Below, piece by piece: positions 27,133 through 35,970 of a DNA stretch of 64,000 nt. Source of the DNA: RYN-230 sp963717125 (lineage in GTDB: Bacteria; Actinomycetota; Actinomycetes; Streptosporangiales; Streptosporangiaceae); the NCBI GenBank assembly GCA_963717125.1, contig CAVQVG010000016.1, positions 1-64,000 on the forward strand. Reading direction: 5' to 3'. The notes below the pieces were generated by a model. The model worked only from the letters and a program-made list of their open reading frames with translations. It was not told where the DNA came from and searched no databases. The translations under genes and the position numbers were made by a program. Each line of letters starts with the position of its first letter. Within the stretch, counting starts at the first letter, position 1.

Positions 27133-28190
27133 CAGAACGTCCGGATGCCACCGGCACCACGGTCGCCGACGGCGGCCGGGCCGCGGTGGAAGCCGTGCTG
27201 CAAGGGCGCAGCCGCAGCGCGACCGCCATCTCGCTGATCCGGGAAGCGGCGCTGCTGCCGGTGCTGGCCGTGCTCCTCATCATCGGCACGTTCGTGAACA
27301 GCGCGTTCCTCACCGTGTCGAACATCTCCGGGATCGGGCAGCAGATCTCGGCGCTCGGCGTCGTCGTCGTCGGGGAGAGCCTCATCCTGCTCATCGGCGG
27401 CATGGACCTGTCGCTGGAAGGCACGTACGGGCTAGCCCCGATGGTGGCCGCCTGGCTGATCGTCCCGGTGTCCGCGTTCGGCTCTGGCACCAAGCTCAAC
27501 CCGTTCTTCGGCATCCTCCTCGTGCTGGCCGTCGGCGCGGCGGTCGGCCTGGTGAACGGCCTGCTGATCGTCCGGGGCCGGCTGAACGGGTTCATCGTCA
27601 CGCTCGGCATGACGATCGTCCTGGCCGGCCTGCAGGAAGGCATCGTGAAGGGCAACACGCTGTTCAACCTGCCGTCCGCGTTCACCTACCTGGGTGCGGC
27701 CTACATCGGCAAGGTGCCGGTCTCGCTCATCGTCACCGCGATCATCTTCGTGGCCACCGGGCTGTTCCTCCGCTATCACCGGGTGGGCCGGGCCATCTAC
27801 GCGGTCGGCGGCAACCGGGAGGCGGCCCGCGCGGCCGGGATCAAGGTCAACCGGATCCGGCTGGGCGTCTACGTGGCCGGCAGCGTGCTGGCCGCGGTCG
27901 GCGGCCTGATGGAAGCCGGCCGGGTCTCGGCCGTCACCGGCCAGCAGGGCTATCAGGAAGGCATCATCTTCGCGGTGTTCGCGGCGGCCGTGATCGGCGG
28001 GGTGAGCCTGCAGGGCGGGCGCGGGAACATGGTCGGCGCGGCGTCCGGTGTGATCCTGCTCGGTCTGGTGCAGAACATTCTTGACCTGGCCAACGCGCCG
28101 AACTACTGGATCGAGGCCATCGATGGCGCCGTCATCCTGGTCGCCCTGGTGCTGGCCAGGGTGATCGGCGGCGAGGCCGCGGCCGAATGA
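27129..28190 (+). CDS. Sugar-type ABC transporter permease (RbsC family)
   Basis: 353 residues; ATG 27129 overlaps the ATPase stop and has GGGAGG six bases upstream. Ten hydrophobic segments. GGMDLSLEGTYGLAPM is the conserved substrate-path loop (GGIDLSVG-like in RbsC), GRLNGFIVTLGM and YAVGGNREAARAAGIKV are the cytoplasmic loop and coupling region, and AAVIGGVSLQGGRGN the final motif. It forms the membrane channel with the preceding ATPase and binding protein. Confidence 0.9.
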   Translation: MTERPDATGTTVADGGRAAVEAVLQGRSRSATAISLIREAALLPVLAVLLIIGTFVNSAFLTVSNISGIGQQISALGVVVVGESLILLIGGMDLSLEGTYGLAPMVAAWLIVPVSAFGSGTKLNPFFGILLVLAVGAAVGLVNGLLIVRGRLNGFIVTLGMTIVLAGLQEGIVKGNTLFNLPSAFTYLGAAYIGKVPVSLIVTAIIFVATGLFLRYHRVGRAIYAVGGNREAARAAGIKVNRIRLGVYVAGSVLAAVGGLMEAGRVSAVTGQQGYQEGIIFAVFAAAVIGGVSLQGGRGNMVGAASGVILLGLVQNILDLANAPNYWIEAIDGAVILVALVLARVIGGEAAAE

Positions 28191-28209
28191 GCGGCAGGAA
28201 GAATCCGTC

Positions 28210-29514
28210 ATGACGACGATCCTGGGCTTCGAGACGTATGACGTCCGGTTCCCGACCTCCCGGATGCTGGACGGCTCGGACGCCATGAACCCGAGCCCGG
28301 ACTACTCGGCGGCGGCGCTGATCGTGCGCACGGACGCGCCGGACGGCCTGGCCGGCCACGCGCACGTGTTCACCATCGGCCGGGGTAACGACATCCAGCT
28401 GGCCGCCATCCGGGCCATCGAGCCGTTCCTGGCCGGCCGGGACCTCGAGGAGATAATGGCCGACCTGGGCGGGCTGGGCCGGCGGCTGACCGGGGACAGC
28501 CCGCTGCGCTGGCTCGGCCCGGAGCGGGGCGTGGTGCACATGGCCATCGGCGCGGTGCTGAACGCGTGCTGGGACCTGGCCGCCCGGCGCGCGGGCAAGC
28601 CGCTCTGGCAGTTGCTGGCCGAGCTGTCCCCCGCCGAGATCGTCTCGCTGGTGGACTTCCGCTACCTGTCCGACGTGCTGACCCCGGACGAGGCCACCGG
28701 GCTGCTGGAGCGGGCCGCGCCCGGCCGGGAGAGCCGGATGAAGGCGCTGCTCGCCGACGGCTACCCGGCCTACACGACCACCCCCGGCTGGCTGGGCTAT
28801 TCCGACGGCCGGCTGGCCGAGCTGTGCACCGAGGCGGTGCAGGACGGCTTCCGCCAGGTCAAGCTCAAGGTGGGCGCGCGCCTCGACGATGACCTGCGGC
28901 GCTGCGCGATCGCCCGGGGCGCGGTCGGCGACGAGGTGCGCATCGCGCTGGACGCGAACCAGGTCTGGGACGTGCCCGAGGCGATCGCCTGGGTCGGTGC
29001 GCTGGCGCCGTTCCGGCCCGCCTGGATCGAGGAGCCGACCAGCCCGGACGACATCCTGGGCACCGCGCAGATCCGCCGCGGCGTGCATCCGGTCCCGGTG
29101 GCCACCGGTGAGCACGTGGCCAACCGGGTGGTGTTCAAGCAGCTACTGCAGGCGCAGGCCATCGACGTCATGCAGATCGACGCCTGCCGGGTGGCCGGGG
29201 TCAACGAGAACGTCGCCAACCTGCTGCTGGCGGCCAAGTTCGGGGTGCCCGTCTGCCCGCACGCCGGCGGTGTGGGGTTGTGCGAGATGGTCCAGCACCT
29301 GTCCATGTTCGACTTCGTCGCGCTGTCCGGCACGACCGAGGACCGCCAGATCGAATGGATCGATCACCTGCACGAGCACTTCACCGCGCCGGCCCGGGTG
29401 GACCGCGGCCGGTACGTCACGCCGCGGTCGCCCGGCGGGTCCGCCGAGCTGAAACCCGAGTCGGTCAAGGAGTTCAGCTACCCGGACGGGGCCGCCTGGC
29501 GTGCCTATCGTTGA
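28210..29514 (+). CDS. L-fuconate dehydratase (enolase superfamily)
   Basis: 434 residues, the length typical of FucD/ENOSF1. The enolase-superfamily active site is complete: FRQVKLKVG (catalytic Lys pair), RIALDANQVWD (Asp), WIEEPTSPDDI (Glu), VATGEHVANR (Glu) and VCPHAGGVGLCEM (His). The N-terminal cap FPTSRMLDGSDAMNPSPDYS matches L-fuconate dehydratases, which convert L-fuconate to 2-keto-3-deoxy-L-fuconate. It lies 20 bases after the permease and overlaps the lactonase gene by 14 bases. L-fucose dehydrogenase and the downstream KDF enzymes are not in the window. Confidence 0.88.
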   Translation: MTTILGFETYDVRFPTSRMLDGSDAMNPSPDYSAAALIVRTDAPDGLAGHAHVFTIGRGNDIQLAAIRAIEPFLAGRDLEEIMADLGGLGRRLTGDSPLRWLGPERGVVHMAIGAVLNACWDLAARRAGKPLWQLLAELSPAEIVSLVDFRYLSDVLTPDEATGLLERAAPGRESRMKALLADGYPAYTTTPGWLGYSDGRLAELCTEAVQDGFRQVKLKVGARLDDDLRRCAIARGAVGDEVRIALDANQVWDVPEAIAWVGALAPFRPAWIEEPTSPDDILGTAQIRRGVHPVPVATGEHVANRVVFKQLLQAQAIDVMQIDACRVAGVNENVANLLLAAKFGVPVCPHAGGVGLCEMVQHLSMFDFVALSGTTEDRQIEWIDHLHEHFTAPARVDRGRYVTPRSPGGSAELKPESVKEFSYPDGAAWRAYR

Positions 29515-30373
29515 CGCGCATCATCATCTCTGGGATCCGGGCGCCCGCCGCCACGCCTGGCTGGACGCGCTGCCGCAGCTGCGCCGGCCGTTCGGCATCC
29601 AGGAGTTCAGCCAGCTCGCCGCCCAGCACTCGGTGACGGCCAGCGTGCTGGTCCAGGTGCTGCGTTCGGCCCCGGAGACCGAAGAGTTCCTGGCCCTGGC
29701 GGGCGGCTCGGCGCTGGTGGCCGGCGTGGTCGGCTGGGCCGACCTCACCGCCCCGGGCATCCGCGACGAGCTGGCCCGGCTCCGCCAGCTGCCCGGCGGT
29801 GACCGGCTGGTCGGCGTCCGGCACCTGGTCCAGGACGAGCCGGACCCGGACTGGCTCAGCCGGCCGGACGTGCGGCGCGGGCTGCGCGCGGTAGGCGACG
29901 CCGGGCTGGCCTACGACCTGCTGATCCGGCCCGGGCAGCTACCCGCGGCCATCGCCGTGGCCCGCGATCTCGGCGAGGTCCGCTTCGTGCTGGACCACGG
30001 CGCCAAGCCGGACATCGCGCATGGCCAGCAGCAGCCCTGGTCCACCCGGCTCGGCGAACTGGCCGCCGCGCCCAACGTCAGCTGCAAGCTGTCCGGGCTG
30101 GTCACCGAAGCGGGCCCGGGCTGGACGCCGGGCCAGATCACCCCGTACGCGAACCGGCTGCTGGACTGCTTCGGGCCGGGCCGGCTGATGTTCGGCTCGG
30201 ACTGGCCGGTGTGCATCCTGGCCGCGGGCTACGGCGACGTGCTGCGGCTGGCCGTCACCGCGCTGGACGGCCGGCTCAGCCAGGCCGAGCTGGCCGGCCT
30301 GCTGGCCGGGAACGCGGCCCGGTGCTACCGGCTGCGCCTGCCGCCGCCGGACTTACCGCCAGGCCTGCCGTAG
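29501..30373 (+). CDS. Amidohydrolase-family lactonase (L-fuconolactonase-like, COG3618)
   Basis: 290 residues from the GTG at 29501, inside the last codons of the dehydratase gene. Motifs of the COG3618 lactonases are present: IVDAHHHLWDP at the N-terminus, VGVRHLVQDEPD, FVLDHGAKPDI and RLMFGSDWPVCIL with the catalytic Asp. Members hydrolyse sugar-acid 1,5- or 1,4-lactones. With the dehydratase next to it, the product would be L-fuconate from L-fucono-lactone. The 2-pyrone-dicarboxylate lactonase branch is an alternative but does not fit the context. Confidence 0.85.
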   Translation: MPIVDAHHHLWDPGARRHAWLDALPQLRRPFGIQEFSQLAAQHSVTASVLVQVLRSAPETEEFLALAGGSALVAGVVGWADLTAPGIRDELARLRQLPGGDRLVGVRHLVQDEPDPDWLSRPDVRRGLRAVGDAGLAYDLLIRPGQLPAAIAVARDLGEVRFVLDHGAKPDIAHGQQQPWSTRLGELAAAPNVSCKLSGLVTEAGPGWTPGQITPYANRLLDCFGPGRLMFGSDWPVCILAAGYGDVLRLAVTALDGRLSQAELAGLLAGNAARCYRLRLPPPDLPPGLP

Positions 30374-30379
30374 CCGGAC

Positions 30380-31051
30380 TTACAGCACGGAGGCCAGCCA
30401 CTGCTGGACGCTGGCGATGTGCACGGTGGACCAGGACCGGGCCACCACCGGGTCGTGCGAGCTCAGCGCGTCCAGGATCGCGCGATGCTCGGCCAGCGTC
30501 CGCTGCGTCGCGCCGGCCTGGGTGAGCCCGCGCCAGACCCGGGCCCGGGACGTCGGCCCGGACAGCGAATCCAGCAGCGAGCACAGCACGCTGTTGCCGG
30601 AACAGGCCGAGATCCGGCGGTGGAATTCCAGGTCGTTGGCGACCAGGTCCTCCACCCCCGGATCGTCGCCCAGGCTGTCCAGCAGCCCGCGCAGCCCGTC
30701 CACGTCCGCGGCCGTGATCCGCTCCGCCGCCATGGCCGTGGCCTCCGGCTCCAGGATCCGGCGCACCTGGAGGAACTCCAGCACCGTGGTGTCGCGGTGG
30801 AAGTCAACGATGAAGCTGAGCGCCTCGAGCAGCAGCGGCGGCTGCAGGCTGGTCACGTAGGTGCCGTCGCCACGCCGCACGTCCAGGATGTTGACCAGGG
30901 ACAGCGCCTTGACCGCCTCGCGCAGCGAGCTGCGGGACAGGCCCAGCTCAGCGGCCAGGTCCGCTTCCCGGGGCAGCCGGTCCCCGGCCCGCAGCGTGCC
31001 CGAGACGATCATGGCCTTGATCTTCTCGATCGCCTCGTCAGTCAGCGCCAC
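30380..31051 (-). CDS. GntR-family (FadR subfamily) transcriptional regulator
   Basis: 223 residues from the GTG at 31051 with GGAGGG upstream. The N-terminal winged helix reads GTLRAGDRLPREADLAAELG, then SRSSLREAVKALSLVNIL and RRGDGTYV. The C-terminal FCD domain is all-helical with the metal-ligand pattern LEFLQVRRILEPEATAMAAE, DLEFHRRIS and LAEHRAILDAL. It is convergent with the fuconate operon, which it probably represses, and probably regulates itself through the dyad at 31119. Confidence 0.88.
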   Translation of the reverse strand: MALTDEAIEKIKAMIVSGTLRAGDRLPREADLAAELGLSRSSLREAVKALSLVNILDVRRGDGTYVTSLQPPLLLEALSFIVDFHRDTTVLEFLQVRRILEPEATAMAAERITAADVDGLRGLLDSLGDDPGVEDLVANDLEFHRRISACSGNSVLCSLLDSLSGPTSRARVWRGLTQAGATQRTLAEHRAILDALSSHDPVVARSWSTVHIASVQQWLASVL

Positions 31052-31118
31052 GGCTGCCCTCCGTACCCGAACCGCCCACTGCGCTGCTGCCCCAGGCCCT
31101 GGCTACCGACATCCGCGC

Positions 31119-31129
31119 ACATCCGATGT
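31119..31129. promoter_or_regulatory. Dyad ACATCCGATGT, candidate GntR operator
   Basis: A perfect 11-bp dyad lies 68 bases upstream of the GntR start, with an ACATCCG half-copy 10 bases earlier (31109). The same motif with one mismatch overlaps the promoter of the fuconate operon at 24226-24236. Confidence 0.5.
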
Positions 31130-31184
31130 TTACCGAGAGTATCCCACGGTGCGGGACCAGCCAGGATGGTGGCAAGCTGGGGGA

Positions 31185-31394
31185 ATGGTGGTGCTGTTCC
31201 TGGTGTGCGGCATCCTGGCCGGGTTTGCGGCTTACCGCTTTGGAGCCGCTCGCGCCTCGATGCGCCAGCTGAATACCTCGAAGAACGCCGTGGGCACGGT
31301 GCGGAAGACCGCGTGGCGGCACAGCGGGGTGGCCGTGCTGCTCATTGGCGGGGTGATCCTGCTGCTCTACATCGCCGGGCGGCTCGGCGGCTGA
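31185..31394 (+). CDS. Small membrane protein
   Basis: 69 residues from ATG 31185 (a GTG follows directly). Two membrane segments (residues ~2-17 and ~47-65) flank a basic loop TSKNAVGTVRKTAWRHSG. Upstream GGGGGA could serve as ribosome site though it is very close. No family is recognised. Its last 53 bases overlap the end of the small gene on the other strand. Confidence 0.5.
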   Translation: MVVLFLVCGILAGFAAYRFGAARASMRQLNTSKNAVGTVRKTAWRHSGVAVLLIGGVILLLYIAGRLGG

Positions 31395-31632
31395 CTGCCC
31401 GCTGGCTCAGAACGACGCAGGCCGGCCACTTGCCCACGGTGAACGTGGGGTGCCAGAAGCCGAGTGGCCAGAAGAAGATCGAGATGAAGTACTGCACCCA
31501 GCTGTGCAGTGCGGTCAGGTTGAGTCCAGCGTGCGGCAGGTGAGGGGACGCCGTGTTCAGGAACACGCCGATCAGGACGTAGACCACGATGACCAGGCCC
31601 TTGACGCTGAACAGGGCCTTCACATAATCCAC
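31342..31632 (-). CDS. Small membrane protein
   Basis: 96 residues from GTG 31632, with GGAAGGAAG upstream. Residues ~8-27 (VKGLVIVVYVLIGVFLNTAS) are one membrane segment and ~44-60 (WVQYFISIFFWPLGFWHP) a second. The last ~25 residues are basic and low-complexity and may be tail sequence past the functional part. The family is unrecognised. It is convergent with, and overlaps, the small gene at 31185. Confidence 0.55.
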   Translation of the reverse strand: MDYVKALFSVKGLVIVVYVLIGVFLNTASPHLPHAGLNLTALHSWVQYFISIFFWPLGFWHPTFTVGKWPACVVLSQRAVSRRAARRCRAAGSPRQ

Positions 31633-31793
31633 CGCAGCTCACTTCCTTCCCGCGGGCACCGGAACTGCGCTACGGCCGGTCTCCTCCATGGTCGAAAAAT
31701 CCCTTCCACCTGCTGGCAGGATAGTTCGCTGCTGGCCGTCTGCCACGGTGACACCCCGGACGGATGTCGGTGGGTGCTGATAACAAGGGGTGC

Positions 31794-33974
31794 ATGGCTG
31801 CCACCCCCACTGACCAAGCGGCCCGTTCCGGCGAGGCTGCGGACGACCTGCGCGACGAGGCGGAGCGCTGCCTGCGTGCGCTGGCCGGGGAGCAGGCCCG
31901 GCTGCGCGCGGACCAGTGGACGGCGATCGAGGCGCTGGCCGGCGGCCGCCGCCGCGCGCTGGTCGTGCAGCGCACCGGCTGGGGGAAGTCGGCGGTCTAC
32001 TTCGTGGCCACCGCGCTGCTGCGGGCCCGCGGCGCCGGGCCGGCCGTGATCGTCTCCCCGCTGCTCGCGCTGATGCGCAACCAGATCGACGCGGCTGCCC
32101 GGGCCGGCCTGCACGCCCGCACGGTGAACTCGGCCAACGTCACCGAGTGGGACGAGATCTACGCGGAGATCGCCGCCGGTGCGGTCAACGTCCTGCTGGT
32201 CAGCCCGGAACGGCTGAACAACCCGGGGTTCCGCGACCTCGTCCTGCCCCAGCTGGCCGCCACGGCCGGGCTGCTGGTGGTGGACGAGGCGCACTGCATC
32301 TCCGACTGGGGCCACGACTTCCGGCCCGACTACCGCCGGCTGCGCACGCTGCTGGCCGGGCTGCAGGCCGGCGTGCCGGTGCTGGCCACCACGGCCACCG
32401 CCAATGCCCGGGTCACCCGCGACGTCGCCGAGCAGCTGGCCAGCGGCGACAGCGGCGGCGGCGAGGTGCTGGTGCTGCGCGGCCCGCTGGACCGGGACAG
32501 CCTGCGGCTGGCCGTGGTCCGGCTGGCCACCGCGCAGCAGCGGCTCGGCTGGCTGGACGGGCACCTGGCCGAGCTGCCCGGCTCCGGCATCATCTACGCG
32601 CTCACCGTGGCCGCGGCCCAGGAGACCGCGGCGTTCCTCCGCGACCGTGGGCACGAAGTCGCCCCGTACACCGGCCGGGACGAGCAGGCCCAGCGGCTCG
32701 ACGCCGAGCAGGCGCTGCTGGCCGGGAAACTGAAGGCCCTGGTGGCGACCAGCGCGCTGGGCATGGGCTTCGACAAGCCGGACCTGGGTTTCGTGCTGCA
32801 CCTGGGCGCGCCGCAGTCGCCGGTCGCGTACTACCAGCAGATCGGCCGGGCCAGCCGGGCGGTGCCCCGGGCCGAGGTGATCCTGCTGCCCGGGCCCGAG
32901 GACCGCGACATCTGGGCCTATTTCAGCTCACTGGCCTTCCCGCCGGAGCCGGTCGTCCGGACCACGCTGGCCGCGCTCGGCGCGGCCAGCCGGCCGCTGT
33001 CGGCCAGCGCGCTGGAAACCCAGGTGGACCTGAGCCGGGCCCGGCTGGAGATGATGCTCAAGGTCCTCGACGTGGACGGCGCGGTGCGCCGGGTCAGCGG
33101 CGGCTGGACCGCGACCGGCGAGCCGTGGGCCTACGACGCGGACCGGTATGCCCGGGTGGCCGCCGAGCGGCAGCGCGAGCAGCAGGCCATGCTCAGCTAC
33201 CTGGGCACCAGCCAGTGCCGGATGGAGTTCCTCCGGCAGCAGCTCGACGACCCCGCGGCCGGGCCATGCGGCCGGTGCGACAACTGCACCGGCCACCCCT
33301 GGCCCGCCGAGGTGCCCGCGGCCGGCGTGGAGGCCGCGCAGGCCCGGCTGCTCCGCCCCGGGCTCGATGTCACCCCGCGCCGGATGTGGCCGCCCGGCAT
33401 GCCGGCCCTGGGCGTCAACGTATCCGGCAAGATCGCCCCGGGGCTGGCCGCCGACACCGGCCGGGCGCTCGGCCGCCTGACCGGGCTTGGGTGGGGAGTG
33501 CGGCTGCGCGCCGTGCTGGGCGGTGACACACCGGAGGGCGTTGAGCAGGAAGATCCGGACGTGGTGCCGGACGATCTCGTGGCCGCCCTGGTGCAGGTGC
33601 TCTCGGCGTGGGAGTGGCCGCAGCGGCCGGCCGGGGTGGTCAGCCTGCCGAGCCGGAGCCGGCCCCGGCTGGTCGGCAGCCTGGCCGGGCGGATCGCCGG
33701 GGTCGGGCGGCTGCCGCTGCTCGGCTCGCTCGGCTACGCGGGCCACGGGCCCGGGCCGCGGCAGTTCAACAGCCCGCAGCGGCTCCAGGCGGTGTGGCGC
33801 GAACTGGTGCTGCCCGGCCCGGTTGGCGCGGCCGTGGCCGGCCTGGACGGCCCGGTGCTGCTCATCGACGACCGGATCGAGACCGGGTGGACGATGACCG
33901 TCGCGGCCAAGCTGCTCCGCGAGGCCGGCGCGCCCGCGGTGCTGCCGCTCGCGCTGGCCGTCAGTGCAGGCTAA
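31794..33974 (+). CDS. RecQ-like ATP-dependent DNA helicase with C-terminal phosphoribosyltransferase-like domain
   Basis: 726 residues from ATG 31794 (AAGGGG upstream; an ATG at 31764 is also in frame). Helicase motifs: VVQRTGWGKSAVYF (I), VISPLLALMRNQ written in this protein as VIVSPLLALMRNQ (Ia), VVDEAHCISDWGHDFRP (II and the RecQ aromatic loop), LATTATANARV (III), and QQIGRASRAV (VI). A RecQ zinc-binding CGRCDNC motif is at about residue 500. Instead of an HRDC domain, the last ~60 residues contain VLLIDDRIETGWTMTVAAKL, the PRPP-binding pattern of phosphoribosyltransferase folds, as in actinobacterial RecQ homologues. It probably unwinds DNA in recombination or repair; the tail's role is unknown. 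The stop lies in a tandem repeat. Confidence 0.85.
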   Translation: MAATPTDQAARSGEAADDLRDEAERCLRALAGEQARLRADQWTAIEALAGGRRRALVVQRTGWGKSAVYFVATALLRARGAGPAVIVSPLLALMRNQIDAAARAGLHARTVNSANVTEWDEIYAEIAAGAVNVLLVSPERLNNPGFRDLVLPQLAATAGLLVVDEAHCISDWGHDFRPDYRRLRTLLAGLQAGVPVLATTATANARVTRDVAEQLASGDSGGGEVLVLRGPLDRDSLRLAVVRLATAQQRLGWLDGHLAELPGSGIIYALTVAAAQETAAFLRDRGHEVAPYTGRDEQAQRLDAEQALLAGKLKALVATSALGMGFDKPDLGFVLHLGAPQSPVAYYQQIGRASRAVPRAEVILLPGPEDRDIWAYFSSLAFPPEPVVRTTLAALGAASRPLSASALETQVDLSRARLEMMLKVLDVDGAVRRVSGGWTATGEPWAYDADRYARVAAERQREQQAMLSYLGTSQCRMEFLRQQLDDPAAGPCGRCDNCTGHPWPAEVPAAGVEAAQARLLRPGLDVTPRRMWPPGMPALGVNVSGKIAPGLAADTGRALGRLTGLGWGVRLRAVLGGDTPEGVEQEDPDVVPDDLVAALVQVLSAWEWPQRPAGVVSLPSRSRPRLVGSLAGRIAGVGRLPLLGSLGYAGHGPGPRQFNSPQRLQAVWRELVLPGPVGAAVAGLDGPVLLIDDRIETGWTMTVAAKLLREAGAPAVLPLALAVSAG

Positions 33975-34032
33975 CCACGGGCCCGGCCAACCACGAGGCC
34001 GGCCAACCACGGGCCGGCCAACCACGGGGCGG
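33973..34032. repeat. 16-bp tandem repeat, four imperfect copies
   Basis: AACCACGGGCCCGGCC-type units start at 33973, 33989, 34005 and 34020 (lengths 16, 16, 15 and a partial copy). The helicase stop codon TAA is part of the junction with the first unit. The rest of the gap up to 34224 has no recognisable gene. Confidence 0.75.
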
Positions 34033-34224
34033 CTGACCGGGCCGGCGCGCCTCCAGCCGGCAATTTACGGCTGCGCACTGTTGCCGATACGCCGAGACGG
34101 GCGCAGATTAGGGAGAGCAGGGCACGCTGTGGGGCGTGCCCGGCACGGTCGGTCGCCGAGGTGAGTGCGTCGCCGGGAGCGGCACCGGCCGCCAGGTGGG
34201 GGATCGATAAGGGGGCATATCACC

Positions 34225-35895
34225 ATGCGCCGACATCTCTGGGGTAACCGGCTGTCCGCCATCACGGCGGTGATCGCGGGGGCGGTCACGGCATTGGCGC
34301 TGGGCGGCGCCATGCCGGCGGTATCCATGGCCGCCCGGTCAGCACCAGCCGGGGTGGCACCGCATGCCACCGGCGAGCTCGACTGCAACGGCCTGAGCAC
34401 CACGCAGCGGGCGGTGAAACAGGGCCTGCCCTGCATCGACCCGCGCGGGCCGGGGGTCAGCCGGTTCGAGGACAACGACCACTACATCGGGCACGACGAG
34501 CCGTCGGTCCGGTTCATCTCCAACCAGCCGGGCTCCGGTAACAACGTCACCTTCAACGAACGGCTCCCAGTCGAGCCGGCCAAGCTGCCGACCGTGCGCC
34601 ATCCCGGGACGGATGTCACACACTCGTTCGAGCTGACCATCGCGCCGTGGTTCTCCACCACGGTGTGCGACCCGCATTCCGCGCCGCTGCTGCCCTGCAC
34701 GCCGCAGTCGGACGCGAACGCGCCGTCCGGCAGTTACCCGGGCGCGGGCGCGGCGTTCGTGGAGCTGCAGTTCTACCCGCCCGGGTTCGCGCCGTTCACC
34801 GACGCCATCAGCTGCGACAACAGCCACTGGTGCTCGGCGCTGAACATCGACAGCCTGGAGTGCAGCGGGAACGGCTCGGGCGCGTGCAACGCGCAATGCA
34901 CCGAGCCGGTCAACTTCGCCTTCGTGCAGACCAACGGGATGCCACCGGGACCGCCCAGCCCGCAGCTGAGTAACCAGGCCACGTTCCGGCCGAACCGGCA
35001 CACGCTGCTGATGAACCCGGGCGACCGGATAACGGTGCAGATGTTCAACGCCAAGATCCCGGGAGGTCATGCGCTCGAAGTCCGGGAGACCGACTGGACG
35101 ACCAGGCAGAGCGGTTTCATGATCGCATCGGGCGCGAACGGCTTCATGAACACCGACCCGTTCAGCTGCGCGGGCCATCGGTTCAACTTCCAGCCGGAGT
35201 ACAACACCGCCCGGTCGCAGAACATCATCCCGTGGGGCATCGGGCCCTACATGATCAACGACCAGTTCGAGATCGGCCACTTCGAGCCGTGCACGTCGGT
35301 CAGCGGTGCCGCCACCATCGCGGTGGGGGCGCACCGCACCGACACGTATTACAAGCACTGCTCAGGGCCGTACGAGGTGGGCAAGGACACGCCGAAGGCC
35401 GGGCTCGAGCCGAACGACGCGCCGTGCTACCGGTTCGGCGACAAGCACGGTGGCCTCGCGGCGCCGAATCAGGTCACCGGCTGCGCCGTGTACCTCGACG
35501 CGATCGGCGACCTGGACTACGACGGCACGCCGTACCGGGCGGACTGGCCGAACTCGGTGCGGCCGGACCGGTACCCGTCCTCGTTCCTGCAACAGCAGCC
35601 GACCACGGTCGGCGGCAACCGATATCCGGCCATCCAGTTCGTCACCGACGCCAGCGCCACGGAGTTCAACACGAACTGCAACCTGACGACCGGAGCGGGC
35701 TGCGTGCTGCCGCCCAAGGGCCCAGGGCACTTCTATCCGTACTGGACCCAGGCGATGGTCGGCGGCAGCTGCGTGTGGGAGTTCGGCAACATGCGCAACG
35801 GCAACACGTTCGGCCAGGACGCCCAGTACGGCTCGGTCGGGCCGGGCACCATCGGCGCCTTCGCGGGCCCGGTGCGGCCGAACCCGAACTGCTGA
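34225..35895 (+). CDS. Large secreted protein of unknown function
   Basis: 556 residues from ATG 34225 with AAGGGGG upstream. A signal peptide (MRRHLWGNRL, hydrophobic core, AARSAPA) is followed by a Cys-rich mature chain with more than a dozen cysteines, e.g. LDCNG, TTVCDPHSAPLLPCTP and CSGNGSGACNAQC, suggesting disulfides outside the cell. Other motifs are NPGDRITVQMFNAKIPGGHA and AGHRFNFQPEYNTA. No transmembrane segment follows the signal. Proteins of this type occur in soil actinobacteria, but I know no activity. It ends at a strong bidirectional hairpin. Confidence 0.7.
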   Translation: MRRHLWGNRLSAITAVIAGAVTALALGGAMPAVSMAARSAPAGVAPHATGELDCNGLSTTQRAVKQGLPCIDPRGPGVSRFEDNDHYIGHDEPSVRFISNQPGSGNNVTFNERLPVEPAKLPTVRHPGTDVTHSFELTIAPWFSTTVCDPHSAPLLPCTPQSDANAPSGSYPGAGAAFVELQFYPPGFAPFTDAISCDNSHWCSALNIDSLECSGNGSGACNAQCTEPVNFAFVQTNGMPPGPPSPQLSNQATFRPNRHTLLMNPGDRITVQMFNAKIPGGHALEVRETDWTTRQSGFMIASGANGFMNTDPFSCAGHRFNFQPEYNTARSQNIIPWGIGPYMINDQFEIGHFEPCTSVSGAATIAVGAHRTDTYYKHCSGPYEVGKDTPKAGLEPNDAPCYRFGDKHGGLAAPNQVTGCAVYLDAIGDLDYDGTPYRADWPNSVRPDRYPSSFLQQQPTTVGGNRYPAIQFVTDASATEFNTNCNLTTGAGCVLPPKGPGHFYPYWTQAMVGGSCVWEFGNMRNGNTFGQDAQYGSVGPGTIGAFAGPVRPNPNC

Positions 35896-35912
35896 CGCGG
35901 CCGGGCCAGGGT

Positions 35913-35947
35913 GGGCCGGCCGTCCCGCGATCGGGGACGGCCGGCCC
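35913..35947. terminator. Bidirectional terminator hairpin
   Basis: Perfect 14-bp arms, GGGCCGGCCGTCCC (35913-35926) and its complement (35934-35947), around a 7-nt loop, midway between the convergent secreted-protein and MMPL genes. A second smaller hairpin AGCCGGG/CCCGGCT follows at 35950-35971. Confidence 0.75.
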
Positions 35948-35970
35948 TGAGCCGGGCTGCCGGACCCGGC

